Positions 22,700 to 35,194 of a stretch of DNA of 64,000 nt are shown here, piece by piece. Source of the stretch: Neoarius graeffei (Eukaryota; Chordata; Actinopteri; Siluriformes; Ariidae); assembly GCF_027579695.1 (NCBI RefSeq), contig NC_083571.1, positions 73,568,279 to 73,632,278 of the forward strand. Reading direction: 5' to 3'. The notes under the pieces are model-generated. The model made no database searches and was not told the origin of the DNA. It saw only the letters and a program-made list of their open reading frames with translations. Each line of letters opens with the position of its first letter. Within the stretch, counting starts at the first letter, position 1. The position numbers and the translations under genes are program-made.

Positions 22700-23480
22700 T
22701 TGGGCTGGAGCAGGTTTTTAGTTTAGTTTAGTTTAGTTTCACAGAGTTCGTCATAAATCCATACAGAACTGATTGACAGGCGAAAATTACAGGACGGATA
22801 GACCCAATTGACAATTTTCCCTTGCACAAATACAAAAACATAAAAATATAGATTGCTAATAAACTATAAAAGTATATAAACAAATTATGGATAAAAAAGA
22901 AAAAAAGTTTCTAATGTCCTATTATTAATAAAATAGATAACTGACTATGGTGGCCGGTACGTAGGTAACTTTTCAAAATATAAAATATGAGGTCGACTCT
23001 TAAATACAGTTAGACTGGTTGCGTTCTTAATATTTGAAGAAAGGCTGTTCTAGAGTTTACCAGTTCTTGGGAAATAGGATTCCCGAAAATAGTTCTGTTC
23101 ATGACTGGAAAGAGGACGGTAGTTAGCAACATCAAAGTTCCGGGTGGAATAGCAAGATGTAGCAGAAATTAGTAAGCTGGAAATTAGCAGTAGTAATGCC
23201 AGACCGAATCTTATAAAACAGTATCAAGTCACTAATCTCACGCCTATGTTCCAACGGTAAATGTTTCAGAGGTTTAAGTCTTTCTGTGTAGCAGACAGCA
23301 GAAGGAGGTTAATTTAGAATAAACTTAGTTGCATGTCTCTGAATGCTCTGTATTCGAGCTTTGTGCTTTACTGTGTATGGTGACCATAAATTACATGCAT
23401 ATTCAAGGCAGGGCCTCACTAAAGTACAGTAGAGGAGCTGCCTTGTCGCAGTATCACGTACTGTCTGTCCCAGCAGAGCC
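22700..23480 (-). pseudogene. LINE ORF2 C-terminal fragment (copy A)
   Basis: Minus strand: RQLLYCTLVRPCLEYACNLW, then SPYTVKHKARIQSIQRHATKFILN, followed after breaks by a LKHLPLEHRREISDLILFYK segment and a NSLSSNIKNATSLTVFKS segment near the 3' end. This is the region after the reverse-transcriptase fingers in jockey/CR1-type LINEs. It is 5'-truncated exactly where the 23481 element begins. The 3' tail is a TTTAG repeat. Confidence 0.7.
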
Positions 23481-25971
23481 CAGGGCTTTACATTAGCACC
23501 CGCCCACCCGCCAAATGCGGGTAAAATTCGGCTTTGGCGGGTAATGACTTTAGTCCCACTAGCCACTTTGGCGGGTGGTTTATTCTGTGGTATACAATAT
23601 ATTTTAATTGTAGTTTTCTCTGAAGGCATCTGATATAATAAACGCATTGCAATGTGATATTACGCAACTCCCATGAGCACCTGCATAAACATTTTGACAA
23701 CATTTTGGAATTGTTTGGAACGTTCATTAACGTCAAAAAAAATCAGTGATGCGGTAACCTGCGGTTAATGAACGAAGCAACAAAGTTGCTGACGACTGAC
23801 AAGCGCACTATTTGGCGGCATATAGCTGGAGTTTCAAACCCTGCTGCTCAGTGAAAAGGGGCAGAGATGCGCAGCGCCGGAGCAGCATTGTAAAATCCCC
23901 GAGGTCCGTGATGCGCAAAGCGCGCGCCCAAACATGTTCGCCATATTGAAATGAGAGGGTGAATTACACATCACACAAGAGATCTGTTCCTGAAATTACT
24001 TTTAATGGTGTTTGAACTGAATATCGTAAGTTTTGAAAAACAAAATCATGTATGTGGCAAGAGTAAGAATAATTTAAGCTTGTGTAATGGTTTGATCTGC
24101 CCCAAGCAATGAGGACAAAAGTTACCCTAACCACGCAGCCTATGGAACTGAGATACATTAACAATGGCATCCGTTACACCTACACACACACACAAATAAT
24201 TCTGGGGAAAAAAAATCAGTATACACCACCATGTTTTAGGCAAAGTTATCCAAGGCAAACATAAGTTGAAACTTTCCACTCTATTGCTTTGGCTTTTCGA
24301 ATGATTTATTTTTAAAATCACAAACAAGGCAGGTTACAACTGCGCTGCTGCACATGTAGTACGGAGTAAACCTGAAAAGTAAACCCAATCTGCTCAGAGA
24401 GTCATATGAGCTCCTCTTGACCTCCTCTTTAGCCTCTTTCAAGATATTGAACACAGGGTTTTGATGGCGCATCCTATATGGAAAGCCACGAGAGGCAAAA
24501 CATGGCCACGTTCACGTTACACCACAGGTTCCTGAATGTGGTCCTGGAATGCACCATTTCCCCCTGGTTCAGCTATAATCAGCTAATTAACTAATTATAC
24601 AAAAGTTCAGTCATATACAGACTCACTAATTTGATTGGCTGAGCAGCGTTCCATTAGTGCCTATGTTTAGTATAACCCAACTGGGACGTTACCCCTTTTC
24701 GACCCACAAAGAACGGATTCTGTTCTTGTTCAAAGAATCCTGAATGGATTTGGTTCAAGAACCTGTTCCCTGTTGGTCGAAAAGGCGTACCTACTCATTC
24801 ATAAGTTTTTTTTTTTTGTAGGCTGTAGCCACGATGTCATCATGTTGTCAGAATCAGTGTAATGCATCTCTCATAACCCGGGACAGAACAGTACCATCGT
24901 GTGTGTGTGTGTGTATTATTTACCAGCTGGGGGGGGGTCCGTATCGTGAAATACCGTGACCGAGGTCTTGAAAATACTTACCAAGGCCTCAGGGCTGAGG
25001 TCATGGTATTTCACAATATGGACCGACCTTAAGCTGGGAAATAATATATTTATTTTTTCATCTCATCTCATCTCATCTCATCTCATCTCATCTCATCTCA
25101 TCTCATCTCATCTCATTATCTCTAGCCACTTTATCCTGTTCTACAGGGTCGCAGGCAAGATGGAGCCTATCCCAGCTGACTATGAAGTTTGAAAATGTAA
25201 ATTTAACAGCTTCATGAAAGTGTGCTGATGGTTACCATGGAAACCCCGTGTCTCCTGCACTGCGTTCCTCCCCCAAGTCATGCATGCACTCATTCGCTTT
25301 TGTGTTCTTGGTCTCAGAGCCACGCGCACCAAACAGAGACAGAATCAACGTTTAAAATCATTAACAATCCACTTTTTACAGAGACATTTTAATGTTATTC
25401 TTTATTTTTTTATCCAGTTGAATATTTAGCATACAAATGTATTTTCAGCTCTTCAAAATGACCGAGGTCCGGACCGCGGGGGCCTCAGAGCTGGCTGCGG
25501 CCATGGAGATGAACATGACGCTAATAGGAAGATAAGACAGTTCAATGACAAATGGAAGTTCAGGTGAGATTGGCTAGTTCATAGCAAAACTGAAAATACA
25601 ATGTACTGCAAAGACTGGAGAAAGTCTGGCAAAGACAGGCACCAGTAATTTTAAACTCGAAACTATAAAGAAGCATGAAAAGTCAAATGCACACATCGGT
25701 ACTATAACATCAAAACAGGCGAAGACGGCTGGTCACTACAGGACAGCATTGCTTTCAGTCCCTGGCTGTCATGAAGTCGGCTGAGCTGGAGAGGATGGAG
25801 CTGCTGTTTAGAAACCTTCACGCGATTGGAAAGAAGTTGATCCCACCCCAGCTATCAACTTATGGCCTGCTGGATGCCTCAGGTCATGAAGACCATTTTT
25901 CATGGACCATTCAGACTCATCTGATGATGAATGTAATGAGGACATTTAATGTCTCTCTCTACACATGTTCT

Positions 25972-26002
<31 letters not shown>

Positions 26003-26477
26003 TATTAATAGATAATACATAATATACATAATAATACTTTATAATACACATAATACTTGCATATCAAAACATCAAATGTTTTTCAATGATAAATGTTTTG
26101 AATTGCACATTTAATATTAGAATCAGTTCAGTTGTACTGAATGTTATTTTTCATATATGATATTTCATATTGTCAGGGGCTTGAATTTGAGTTCAATAAA
26201 CAGAATACTCTGTTTATATTTTTGTCTGAATTAGGTGCATGTTTTCATATAGGGAGCTACCTTAACAGCACTGAATACTTGAGTGCTACTGTAGAGATAC
26301 ATTATACGCTGCCATTCATAAATCTAGATCTTCCAAACTTTAACGTATCATGGTGAAGAAAAAACTGTGATTTCCTGGCAACAAAATAGTGGCTAGTGAA
26401 AAGGCTGAATGGCTAGTGACTCGGGAAAACCACTAGCCACAGTGACCGGTGAGCAAAAAAGTTAATGTAAAGCCCTG
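23481..26477. mobile_element. Terminal-inverted-repeat element, hAT-like relic (copy A)
   Basis: Ends CAGGGCTTTACATTAGC ... GTTAATGTAAAGCCCTG are inverted. Interior stretches at about 25520-25770 encode a KIRQFNDKWKF...TENTMYCKDW segment, like the TTF-type finger of some hAT proteins, and MKSAELERMELLFRNLHAIG follows from 25771. No intact transposase remains. No clear 8-bp duplication was found (left gcagagcc, right ctggagac). Compared with copy B, about 1.1 kb is missing at about 23855. Confidence 0.55.
24921..25185. repeat. Fold-back plus SINE tail with expanded pentanucleotide (copy A)
   Basis: An imperfect inverted repeat (ggtccgtatcgtgaaatacc ... ggtatttcacaatatggacc) is followed by the 3' part of the same SINE family found at 4830-21295. 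The CATCT tail has about 13 units at 25058-25115. Confidence 0.7.
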
Positions 26478-28200
26478 CTGGAGACCCCTGTTTATTGTCA
26501 AATTACCGGCCAATCTCTATTTTGCCAGTCTTTTCAAAGGTTCTTGAGAAATTAATAGAATTTTGCAGCACCTGGAAGAGAATAGCATACTTCACAAACA
26601 GCAATATGGATTCCGAAAACATCACTCAACGTACATGACCCTCTTGAATTTAGTAGATAAAATCACCTTGGCTATAGAAAAGAATGAATTCACCATTGGA
26701 GTTTTTTTTGGATCTATCGAAGGCCTTCGATACGGTGGAACACTAAATATTAATGGAGAAACTTAACTGTTATGGTTTTCATGGCTATGTTTTCACTTGA
26801 TTAAAATATTACTTATCAAATAGAAAACAGTATGTTTCCAATAATATCTATTCTTCAAATACAAACCCAATCTCCTGTGGCGTTCCGCAAGGTTCTATTC
26901 TGCGTCCCCTGTTATTCCTCATCTATATCAACGATTTAGCTTATGTATCTGATAAAATATATGCACTATTATTTACATCACACTCAAATCTTGATATATT
27001 AGTAAGTAGAATGAATTGTGAATTAGATAAAATAAACAAATGGTTCCAAGCAAATAAATTGTCCTTAAATGTCAAGAAAACAAATTTTATTTTTTTTACG
27101 GGGAAGAATAAAAAATACAATAAAGAAAATGTAAAAATAGCTATTAAAAACATACCCATTGATCAAGTAATGCACACACGTTTTTAAGGTGTCACCATCG
27201 ATGAAAAACTTACTTGGAAAAAACATATCGACCTTATTTGCCAAAAAATTTATAAAAACATAGGTATCATCAGAAAAATTGCAAATATTCTATCTTCGAA
27301 AACATTCATTATACTATAGTTTGATATATCCCTATCTAGCATATAGTAACATAGTATGGGCTAGTACATACTCTACTTCACTAAAGCCACTACTCCTTCT
27401 TCAAAAACGCTTCGTCCAGATCGTTTCAAATGTCTTGTACACATTCCCCTCCACATCGCTGTTTAGTAATCTAAAAGTAATAACTGTATACAATATAAAC
27501 AAGCTACAAATTTGTCTTTTTGTCCATAAAATAAGTAACTATAGTTCTTCTATACCAAATAAATTTAAGGGTCTTTTTAACTATAACTCGGATTTCCATC
27601 AATGCAGTACAAGGCAGAGGAAAATTTGAAACAGATCCAAGTAAAAACCCAGCAACTCCATGATGTTCAGGTGCCCACAAGTTTGGAATAGTTTAAATCG
27701 GAACTTACAGCTCTGCAAATCATTATCCATCTTTAAGAACATGCTAAAAAATTATCTACTACACAACAAATAATTTACCTAATTTCCTCTTCATTGTTTT
27801 TTTTTAATTTCCTCCTTATATCTTGGTTGCATTTCTTAAGTTGTTGTATTTTTTCGTTATTATTTATTTATTTATTATTTATTGAATTGATATAATTTGC
27901 TTGTTAACTTAGTTGCTAAATTTTCACTAATTAGTCATTTTTTGTTATTTCTTTACTTATTACTTTCGTTAATTTACTTAACATTAGTTATTATCTATTT
28001 ATTTGTTATCATTTAGTTGTTATGGTTATTGGTTGTTGTTTTACTCTTTTGTTTCATCACCTTTAGTTATTATAATTAATCCGTTGTAATACTAGGAAAC
28101 ATGGGGAAGAACTCTGATAGACCTTATTGGTCTCCACCTTCCCCAGCACAATCCAAATGTATTATGTTTAGATGTCTTTATGTATTGTTTTTAATTGAGT
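26478..28200 (+). pseudogene. Jockey/CR1-type LINE reverse-transcriptase relic
   Basis: Plus strand, several frames: NYRPISILPVFSKVLEKLI, then EENSILHKQQYGFRKHHSTY, CGVPQGSI, YINDLAYVSD, and a C-terminal SLIYPYLAYSNIVWASTYST region. The catalytic FADD motif is replaced (ALLFTSHSNL) and several frameshifts are present, so it is dead. The same LINE starts at 63849 in copy B and runs off the window. Confidence 0.8.
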
Positions 28201-28488
28201 GAAAAAAAGAAAAAAAAACTGAATCTCAAGAGGAGGTGGATCATGCAGCAAGACAATGATCATAAGCACACAAGTCATTCTACCAAAGAATGGTTAAAGA
28301 ATAATAAAGTTAATGTTTTGGAATGGCCAAGTCAAAGTCCTGACCTTAATCCAATCGAAATGCTGTGGAAGGACCTGAAGCGAGCAGCTGATGCGAGAAA
28401 ACCCACCACCATCTCAGAGGTGAAGCTGTTCTGTACGGAGGAATGGGCTAAAATTCCTGTTGTTTCAGATATTCAGACTGATTACTAG
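28200..28488 (+). pseudogene. Tc1 transposase C-terminal fragment
   Basis: RRWIMQQDNDHKHTSHSTKE, then VLEWPSQSPDLNPIEMLWKD and a KPTTISEVKLFCTEEWAKIP end: the second catalytic D and the E of a DD34E Tc1 transposase are present. The N-terminal half, first catalytic D and inverted repeats are missing. Confidence 0.85.
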
Positions 28489-29153
28489 GACTGTGAGTTA
28501 CATTCTCTGAAGTTCCAGCACTGCAAATGATTTGAGTGGCAGATGACTTCTAGATGGTGTTACTACCATTACGACACATCATCAGTTGGGTACGTCCACA
28601 TCACTGGGTGTTTTGGCCTTTGATCACAACATACCCTCAGCTGAGGCAAGCAACCTCTCTCAGCTTGAACAGTTCTGCAAAAAGGAATGGGGGAATGACT
28701 GTGTAACCTCGGTGAATATGATAATAAACTAATAGAAGCTTAGATCAATACTAAATCAAGTGCAGCGGTAACAGCCAATCAGGTAACTACAGCGCCATTG
28801 CTGGAAGGAGGGAGAACGCTAGAGACGGCAGAGGGAAAAGTCGAAAACGAGAGGAAAAGAAAAAGTAAATAGGAGTAAAGTATTTTGAGGTTTTACATCT
28901 TGTTTTTCTTTCATTCTTGGGAAGAAATTGTATTGACCTGCTGTCCACGTTGCCGGATCCTGTTTTTTTTTTTTTTTTTGAGTTTTGAACGAGGATTTGG
29001 CCAGATTTTTTATTTGGGATCATTGGTGTGTGAAAACACCTGGAGCTGTGGAAAGAAGATGGCGAGCCACCCATAGGAGAAACACTGGGAGGATCACCTA
29101 TTCTGCAAAAGTCACCTGCACACTGTGGACAAAGACACTGATTCTAACATTTG
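28489..29153. other. No gene seen
   Basis: No coding similarity is recognised. Contains a poly-T run at about 28961-28979. Confidence 0.4.
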
Positions 29154-29404
29154 GATCATGGCACGGGCGATTGCTCTAAGACAACGAGGGAGGCTCAGCC
29201 TCCTCTAAAAATGACGAACATCATGTAGGATGAATTGTGCTAGACTTATGTTATAGCCGACCTTATAACATTGCTATTTCAGATCCAGAATCATAGAAAT
29301 ATATGTGCTCAACCCAACTACAGTGCGAAATCATTCCGTTATAACTTTCTCCAGTTCGCCTAATGTGTGCGTGAGTTTCTCCCCCTCGTGACAGCGCGAT
29401 GCAG

Positions 29405-29635
29405 CGCAGCCTCAGTGGATTGGGAGCTATGTGCTTCTCAATCTCAAAATGCAAGACGATTATTGGACAAATACTGCGAAAATGCCCGCCCACGGAGTCT
29501 CACGGACTCCCAGCCTCAATGGACTTCAACGGCATTTGGGAGCTATGCGCTTTTCAATCTCAAAATGCAAGATGGTTATTGGTCAAATACTGCGAAAACG
29601 CCCACCTACGGACTCCGAGCCTCACATGGGAGGGA
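29405..29635. repeat. Two-unit tandem repeat of about 116 bp inside the hAT
   Basis: gggagctatg.gcttctcaatct and caaatactgcgaaaa.gccc occur twice, 116 bp apart. The overlapping short ORFs in several frames here result from the repeat. Confidence 0.8.
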
Positions 29636-30082
29636 CATGGCAGTTTCCGCAAGGAGACTGGTGATTGGTGAAAGCGGCCGGATATTTTCTTTGATTAACA
29701 GCTCGTTTCAACTATAGACAGGCAGCGGACAGTGTTGCCAGATTGGTCGATTTACCTCCCTATTGGGCGGTTTTAAGTGCATTTTGGCGGGTTTTGAACA
29801 TATTTTGGGCTGGATAACGTCAGTAGTATCTGGCAACATCAGTTCAGTCCCATGCGGAATCACAAGTGCTGTGGTGTATTGTAAGAGATCGGCTTACATT
29901 TCGATTTCATTCATTACATACGGTTTCTACCAGCTTTTTTAGTTTGTATATATTTTCATTGTAAATAAAGTGTAAATATAGTGTTGTCAAGTTTGCTATC
30001 TTAGTTCCAGAAATTTCATTTATTTGAGTGACTGAACTTGAACTTGAGGGTGCTAGTCAGCTAGCAAGAAAGCTGCGCACGG

Positions 30083-30283
30083 ATGCCAAGCATTGCTGAT
30101 TTAATTTTGGCGAAGCCATTTGCCAGTCTTCCTTTCGAGGAAAAAATTAAAATTAAAGAGCAGGGTAGACCAATTCCTCAAATTGACTTGGTGAAAAAGG
30201 TAGGGAATAATACTCATTCCTTTCAGCTCTCCTGGTACGAGAAAGTGAATTGGCTAACAGCAAGTGACCCACATCAACAGCAG
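30083..30283 (+). pseudogene. hAT transposase N-terminal exon remnant (TTF/ZMYM-like)
   Basis: MPSIADLILAKPFASLPFEE opens it, followed by a GRPIPQIDLV...FQLSWYEKVNWLTAS segment typical of the exon before the TTF finger in fish ZMYM1-like hAT proteins. It ends in DPHQQQ and a stop. The rest of the protein is gone. Confidence 0.55.
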
Positions 30284-30709
30284 TAAATAGGCTACTTTAG
30301 TAATATGTCATGGATGGACCAAAAAAATAGAATCTATTTAAAATGTTTATGCTGAGTATATTATATTGGAATATATGTTTTTCTGGATATGAATTAAACA
30401 CCACTTCAATTTGGAAAACATTTTTAAACAAAAACACAGCCAAGGTCAATTTTTAAACAACATGCCACAATTTTAAAATATAAAGTGTTAAAATATAAAA
30501 ACCCCCCAACACCACCACCATGTATATTGGACAGTAGGCTAATGGGCCAAAAGAACCTGTTATTTCACAGTTTGTGACGCTGCCAACAATCAGCCAGATC
30601 AGAGGCAAGAGTATGGGCAAAATTGATGTTTTTTCTTTTAAAATCTGGAAATATCGTAACCGACCAGCCTCCCCTGTTTGAAAGACTACCAGCCGCCACT
30701 GGATCATGG

Positions 30710-31285
30710 TAGGACATAACTATCAGGTTTTTGCAGCAATACACAGTGAATTTCATTTGGACTGATAAAATACTTAGCTAAAGGACTGGTGATACACCGA
30801 ACTGTGGAAATTTGAGTTATTGCTTACCGGTATATACATTGATCTGTGAGATCTGAGATTTGAGTTGTATTTTTGATATTTTATTGAACTGTGTTTCTTT
30901 CTTTTTTTTCTGGGACAGTTTGTAGCGGTTCCTACAAACTGGAAACAAAAGTCAGAAGTGCGATCCCAAAGATCTCACCACGCAGTCAGTGTCAAGCTTG
31001 GGTTAGGCACTTTCACTTTCAGCGCTGGAGCCAGCAGAAGTGGGTGATGCATTGTGCCATATGCATTGTGTGCAGCGAGCACGCAGCAGCCAGGAATTTG
31101 TTTGGATTAACCTCCAAAACTAAGTTGCTCAAAAAATTACAACCTTTTCTGGTTCTAAAAGTACCAATTAGGACCATATAAATCCTTTTTAATTTGTGCT
31201 ACATTAGGTAGAGGTGGGTGTGGGGGGGATTTTTTCTGAACCTGATCCAATAAAAAATCTGACCAATCAGGTAATTGATTACATG
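30710..31285. other. No gene seen
   Basis: No supported coding or repeat structure between the hAT and the endogenous retrovirus. Confidence 0.4.
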
Positions 31286-32293
31286 TGTAGGTGTAATTAA
31301 AGATTTGTGTATTTAAGATTTGGATAAGTGATCAATCTTTAATAATTACATAAAATCAGTCTCATTTGGATCGTTGAAGTGAATCATTCAATGAATCGAA
31401 TCAAGGAGTCATTTAATGAATCCATGAATCATTTAGTGAATCGTTCAATGAATCATTTGGTGAACCGTTCAATGAATCATTTAATGAATCATACCTTTAA
31501 TCCTGGATAAATTACCAAACAGCTAGATTATGGTATCTTATCAAATTATTATTGATCACTTACCATATTACAAATTGTATACACCTTCCTTGAATTCTTT
31601 TGACTGGGCAACTTCAAAATATCGAAACAGCAGATGAGTACACACACAGCTTTGATAATAAATGAATTTATTATACAAAGATAAAAATAATAATCAATAT
31701 ATACAAGCAGTGAGGTGTGTATATATGTGTGTTTGTGTGGTGTGTGTGTGTGTGTTAGGCCCCTAGGCCTGAGCCAAGGTGTGTGTGTATGAGGGAGCTA
31801 TAAAATTTGGAATGTTCTTATCTGATGTTTTGTTATGTTCGTGTGTGTGTGCGCGCGTGTGTGTCCGTGCCAGGACGAGCCAGAGTGTCTTATCTGCAAT
31901 CTTGGAGGAGGGGACCCCTCAGGATTTAGTGAGCACGCGTTTTCTCAGTAACAAAGAAATTCCACACTCATAACATTATCAAACTCACTGAAATCTTAAT
32001 AAGGTCAAAATATGAGTGAGTTAAATTAGAATGTTAGGAGAGAGAGAGACATGCACAAACTTATGGATTAACCAATTTTAAATCAATAATACCAAATAAT
32101 AGGGAATCAAAAATAATAAATCAGTGTACACACTTATTCCTGACTATAGCTTCACACTTCGTGAATTAATTACTGTCTAGACTAATATTATTTATCTGTG
32201 CCCAGTGCCTTTCCTTACTGCAAACTTTCGTCTTCTGTAGAAAGCAGAGTCTCTTCCGTGGAAATGGCAGGCAGGCTGAAGATTGCGCTTCGA

Positions 32294-32326
<33 letters not shown>

Positions 32327-32796
32327 GAGAGCGGTTGCTCTGAAGTTTTCTTTGAAGATCTTCGTAGCTCGTGAGTAGAAAGTTCTGATCAGACAGGTTA
32401 GGATGGTCCAGCCGCTCCCAACACCAATAAAACTGCCTTTTGGTTGCAGTCTAGTACGTACTAAAAGAATGACTGAGAAAAACCGGTTTATAACTCACTT
32501 GAGATAAAAGCGCGCGTGTTTCCTGGAGTCCACCGTGATCAAGGGTGGATAGAAGGAGCAGAACGTTCTAAAACGTGTCTCTTGCAGAAAGAGTCATGGT
32601 TTCGGATGGTCCGATGGTGAGCGTCCCTCTATGGTCTGTCCTCCGCTGAGTTCAGACACCAGAGACAAAGAAAAATGGAGTTTCCAAGTCTCTTATGTGA
32701 AACCTGAGGAATGATGTACATGATCCCGCCCAGGCGTGACGTAGTCAACGCGGAAGTTGTAGTTCTTAGACACAAGATGGCGGCATGATACCTACA
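31286..32796 (-). repeat. Retroviral 3' LTR
   Basis: 1511 bp, from TGTAGGTGTAATTAA to GATACCTACA on plus. It contains an array of gaatcattcaatgaa-type words, GT/GC tracts and GA repeats, and is nearly identical to the other LTR. Confidence 0.92.
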
Positions 32797-32807
32797 TTCC
32801 CCCTTTT
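32797..32807 (-). promoter_or_regulatory. Polypurine tract
   Basis: Minus-strand AAAAGGGGGAA lies directly before the 3' LTR and would prime plus-strand DNA synthesis. Confidence 0.85.
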
Positions 32808-33334
32808 GGTCTCAGGGGTATGACGGAGTCGTAGCACTGAGAGCACCGTACCGTATCATCGCCGTGTCTATAGTCCTTGAGGTAGACTTGTTCTGCACAG
32901 TTCATGGTGTCCTGTGAAGACTGTGTAAACTTGTGAGTTCCAGTGAGACAGTTGGAGGTAGAGGCACTTGAGCATATCATCACCATAGGCACTTTGGGCA
33001 TATAATCACTATCTAACTAGATTAGGGTTACTTTAAAGTTCAAACAGTGAACGTTACATATTTTCCAGTGAAGACTACATATATACTTCATTTCAGTGCA
33101 GGTTACATATATATACTTCATTTCAGTGAACACTACAAATATACTTCATTTTCTACTCAAAGAAAATAATAAAACAAGAAAAGAGAGGAAGTGGAGTAGA
33201 GAAAAGAAGTGTTAGTGGTTAGGGTGTTAAACCTAATCTTCTGGCACGGTAACAGCAACAGATGGTTTGGCCAGAAAGCGTGCGCTACTATGGCCGAAGC
33301 TGTCAGGAACGCAGACCCCTTTATCCAGCTTGGC

Positions 33335-34978
33335 TTATAGCGTCGCTATTCGTTTGTGTAGCATGCATGCGATACCAGCAGAAAAGACCCAGCCACAGAG
33401 AAGAAGTCCCAACACAATCAGACTTAGGGCAGATTCGAGGTCAAGTGACCCTCTGACCCGGTTTTGGGAGACTATGGTCGAAATTCCATTCTGATCTACA
33501 CTAAATTTCACTGTTTTGGTCCCTTCAACCAGCAATTGCTGTTGGAGGGTGTTACTGATCTCAAGATCATAACCTTCAAAGGCGTCTATCATCTCAATCT
33601 CTGAATCGTACCTGTCAGTACTAAGATGGTGTAGGGTGATGTCACCTATGTGAATGGTGGCTCCCTGTGGTACACTAAGGAACACCGTTTGGTTTGGGAT
33701 TTTCATTCTTGTGGCTGTGTGGTGCTGGTTGTATGACATCAAGATTTCAGTTTTTGGAGTGTTAACAACCCACCGACTACCAGCTCCTTCTACTCTAGTT
33801 TCCATATCCTTGTCCTTTGCGGACATTTGACCTACACACTTTTGTTCGGGCGCTTTCGCCCTCAGACCGCACAGGCGATCCGTAGTGTCTCTAATAAATG
33901 GGTTGCTTGGGCAGACCCAGTGGATGTCTTTTGTGGAGGTGCACATCTCTAGGTTGGGAATAAAATAGACAGGGGTTGTCGTCATGGTATGCTACCATGG
34001 GTGGTGTTTGTATGTGTATACGGACATTGTCCTTCCAGAAACCTACATTGAGTACAGATTTGAGTCTATATATGTTGTTTCTCTCAATGATGGGTAGATT
34101 TAGTATGAAACTTATCTCGAAATCTTGTGGACTCACAAAAATGGGAATAGCACTGCCGAGACTATATGCCAGGTGTATTTGCAAGGAATGCACGTCTCTA
34201 GTAGTAGTAGTGGATTGTAGTAAATTCTCCACCAAGCTAAGGGGTGTGAGATACGATGGGACTTTGCCACTACTCAGGGAACTAATTGAGTCACCTACTT
34301 CTCTAAGCAGGTCTTGCATTAAATCCCTTATTTCTCTGACATATTTGATCTCGTTCTTGATTCTTCCAGCCAATTTGTCTACAGTCTGCATAGTGTTATA
34401 GATTAGATCAGTATGCAGGTTAACGGTTAATATAGTTCCCTGCAGGGATTTGCCTAAGCCCTGCAGCTTGTGTTGTTGGATAAGCAGTTTCTCTCGGATC
34501 TCTGGCATTTCCTTTTTCAGAATGCTAACTTCTTTTTTCAGCGTATTCAAACTGACTGTGTTGGCTGCAGAGAGACCAATAGAAAACAAGGATCCAATGG
34601 CAGATGCACCGATAATTAAACCCCCGAGGAACCTTTTCTGACGTGTTTTACCACTCAGTTCTTCCTCGGTGACTATGAATTTCTGTAACTGTTCTAGCAT
34701 GTGGGTAGTGGTGTGTTTAGCATGTACAACTACATTAGATATCTCGCCATTTGGTCCGTTATCGTCGCTCGAAGGTATCAGTGACCTGAAGTGTTTACGG
34801 TATACAACCCATGGGTCTAGTCGGGCGTATACCCGTTGAGTGTGGATGCGACAGTTTGTAAGAAGGAACCCAGGAGCCTCCTGCAGGATGATGCCAGCCG
34901 GGGGCCAGGCTCCACCACCTCACTTGACTGACTCAGCTGTAGGGTGAGGAGGATGCACAGGATTCCGAGGGAGTCCAT
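33335..34978 (-). pseudogene. Retroviral env, frameshifted, fusion-protein-like layout
   Basis: Minus strand. A signal-peptide-like start lies at 34978, but its frame stops within about 60 codons. A second open frame (34700-33891) carries a furin-type site RQKR followed at once by a hydrophobic Gly/Ala-rich fusion-peptide-like stretch and then long heptad-repeat helices. The C-terminal part, with a membrane anchor and short cytoplasmic tail, is in a third frame (33985-33335). The region before the cleavage site is only about 110 codons and the part after it is long. That proportion is like baculovirus-F/gypsy-type envelopes and unlike typical orthoretroviral SU-TM. At least two frame breaks make it non-functional as read. 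Confidence 0.7.
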
Positions 34979-35194
34979 TCTGTAACATACAGAAGGATTC
35001 TCTTTTTTTTTTTGGGTTGATAAATATGATCGGGAGTGTTAGCATACGCTTAAAGATAAGTGATGCCTACAAGCTAAGTAGACAGGATGGGCCTAGCTAT
35101 CGTCCACCCCCTTTTGGAGTGAGGACTGTTCAAAAGTTTGCTTCGATTATTATGGACCCATCGATATGAGAGTGTTTGATTAGGTCGGGGTGTC

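Larger units (their letters stand above)
1..26640. repeat. Tandem segmental duplication, copy A
   Basis: Colinear with 40053-64000 in the same orientation once lineage-specific insertions are removed. Matching blocks are 1-4829 with 40053-46414, 21296-23480 with 46404-49847, and 23481-26640 with 49848-64000. It is continuous through genes, introns, a SINE, a LINE and a hAT-like element, so it is one segmental event and not repeat homology. The left end lies outside the window and the right end is somewhere beyond 26640. Divergence looks like a few percent by eye. Confidence 0.93.
29162..30701. mobile_element. Non-autonomous hAT element
   Basis: Related inverted ends (CACGGGCGATTGCT... and the inverse of CAGTGGCGGCTGGT...) are flanked by a perfect 8-bp duplication GATCATGG (29154-29161 and 30702-30709). 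It keeps one degraded transposase exon but no catalytic core. Confidence 0.85.

Noticed and set aside
29367-29717. Three overlapping plus-strand ORFs with similar peptides
   Set aside because: Two-unit 116-bp tandem repeat read in three frames.
31380-31495. CRISPR-like array of gaatcatt units
   Set aside because: Short irregular LTR repeat with no uniform spacers in a eukaryotic genome; it is present in both LTRs.
33976-34401. 141-codon plus-strand ORF
   Set aside because: Antisense of the retroviral env.
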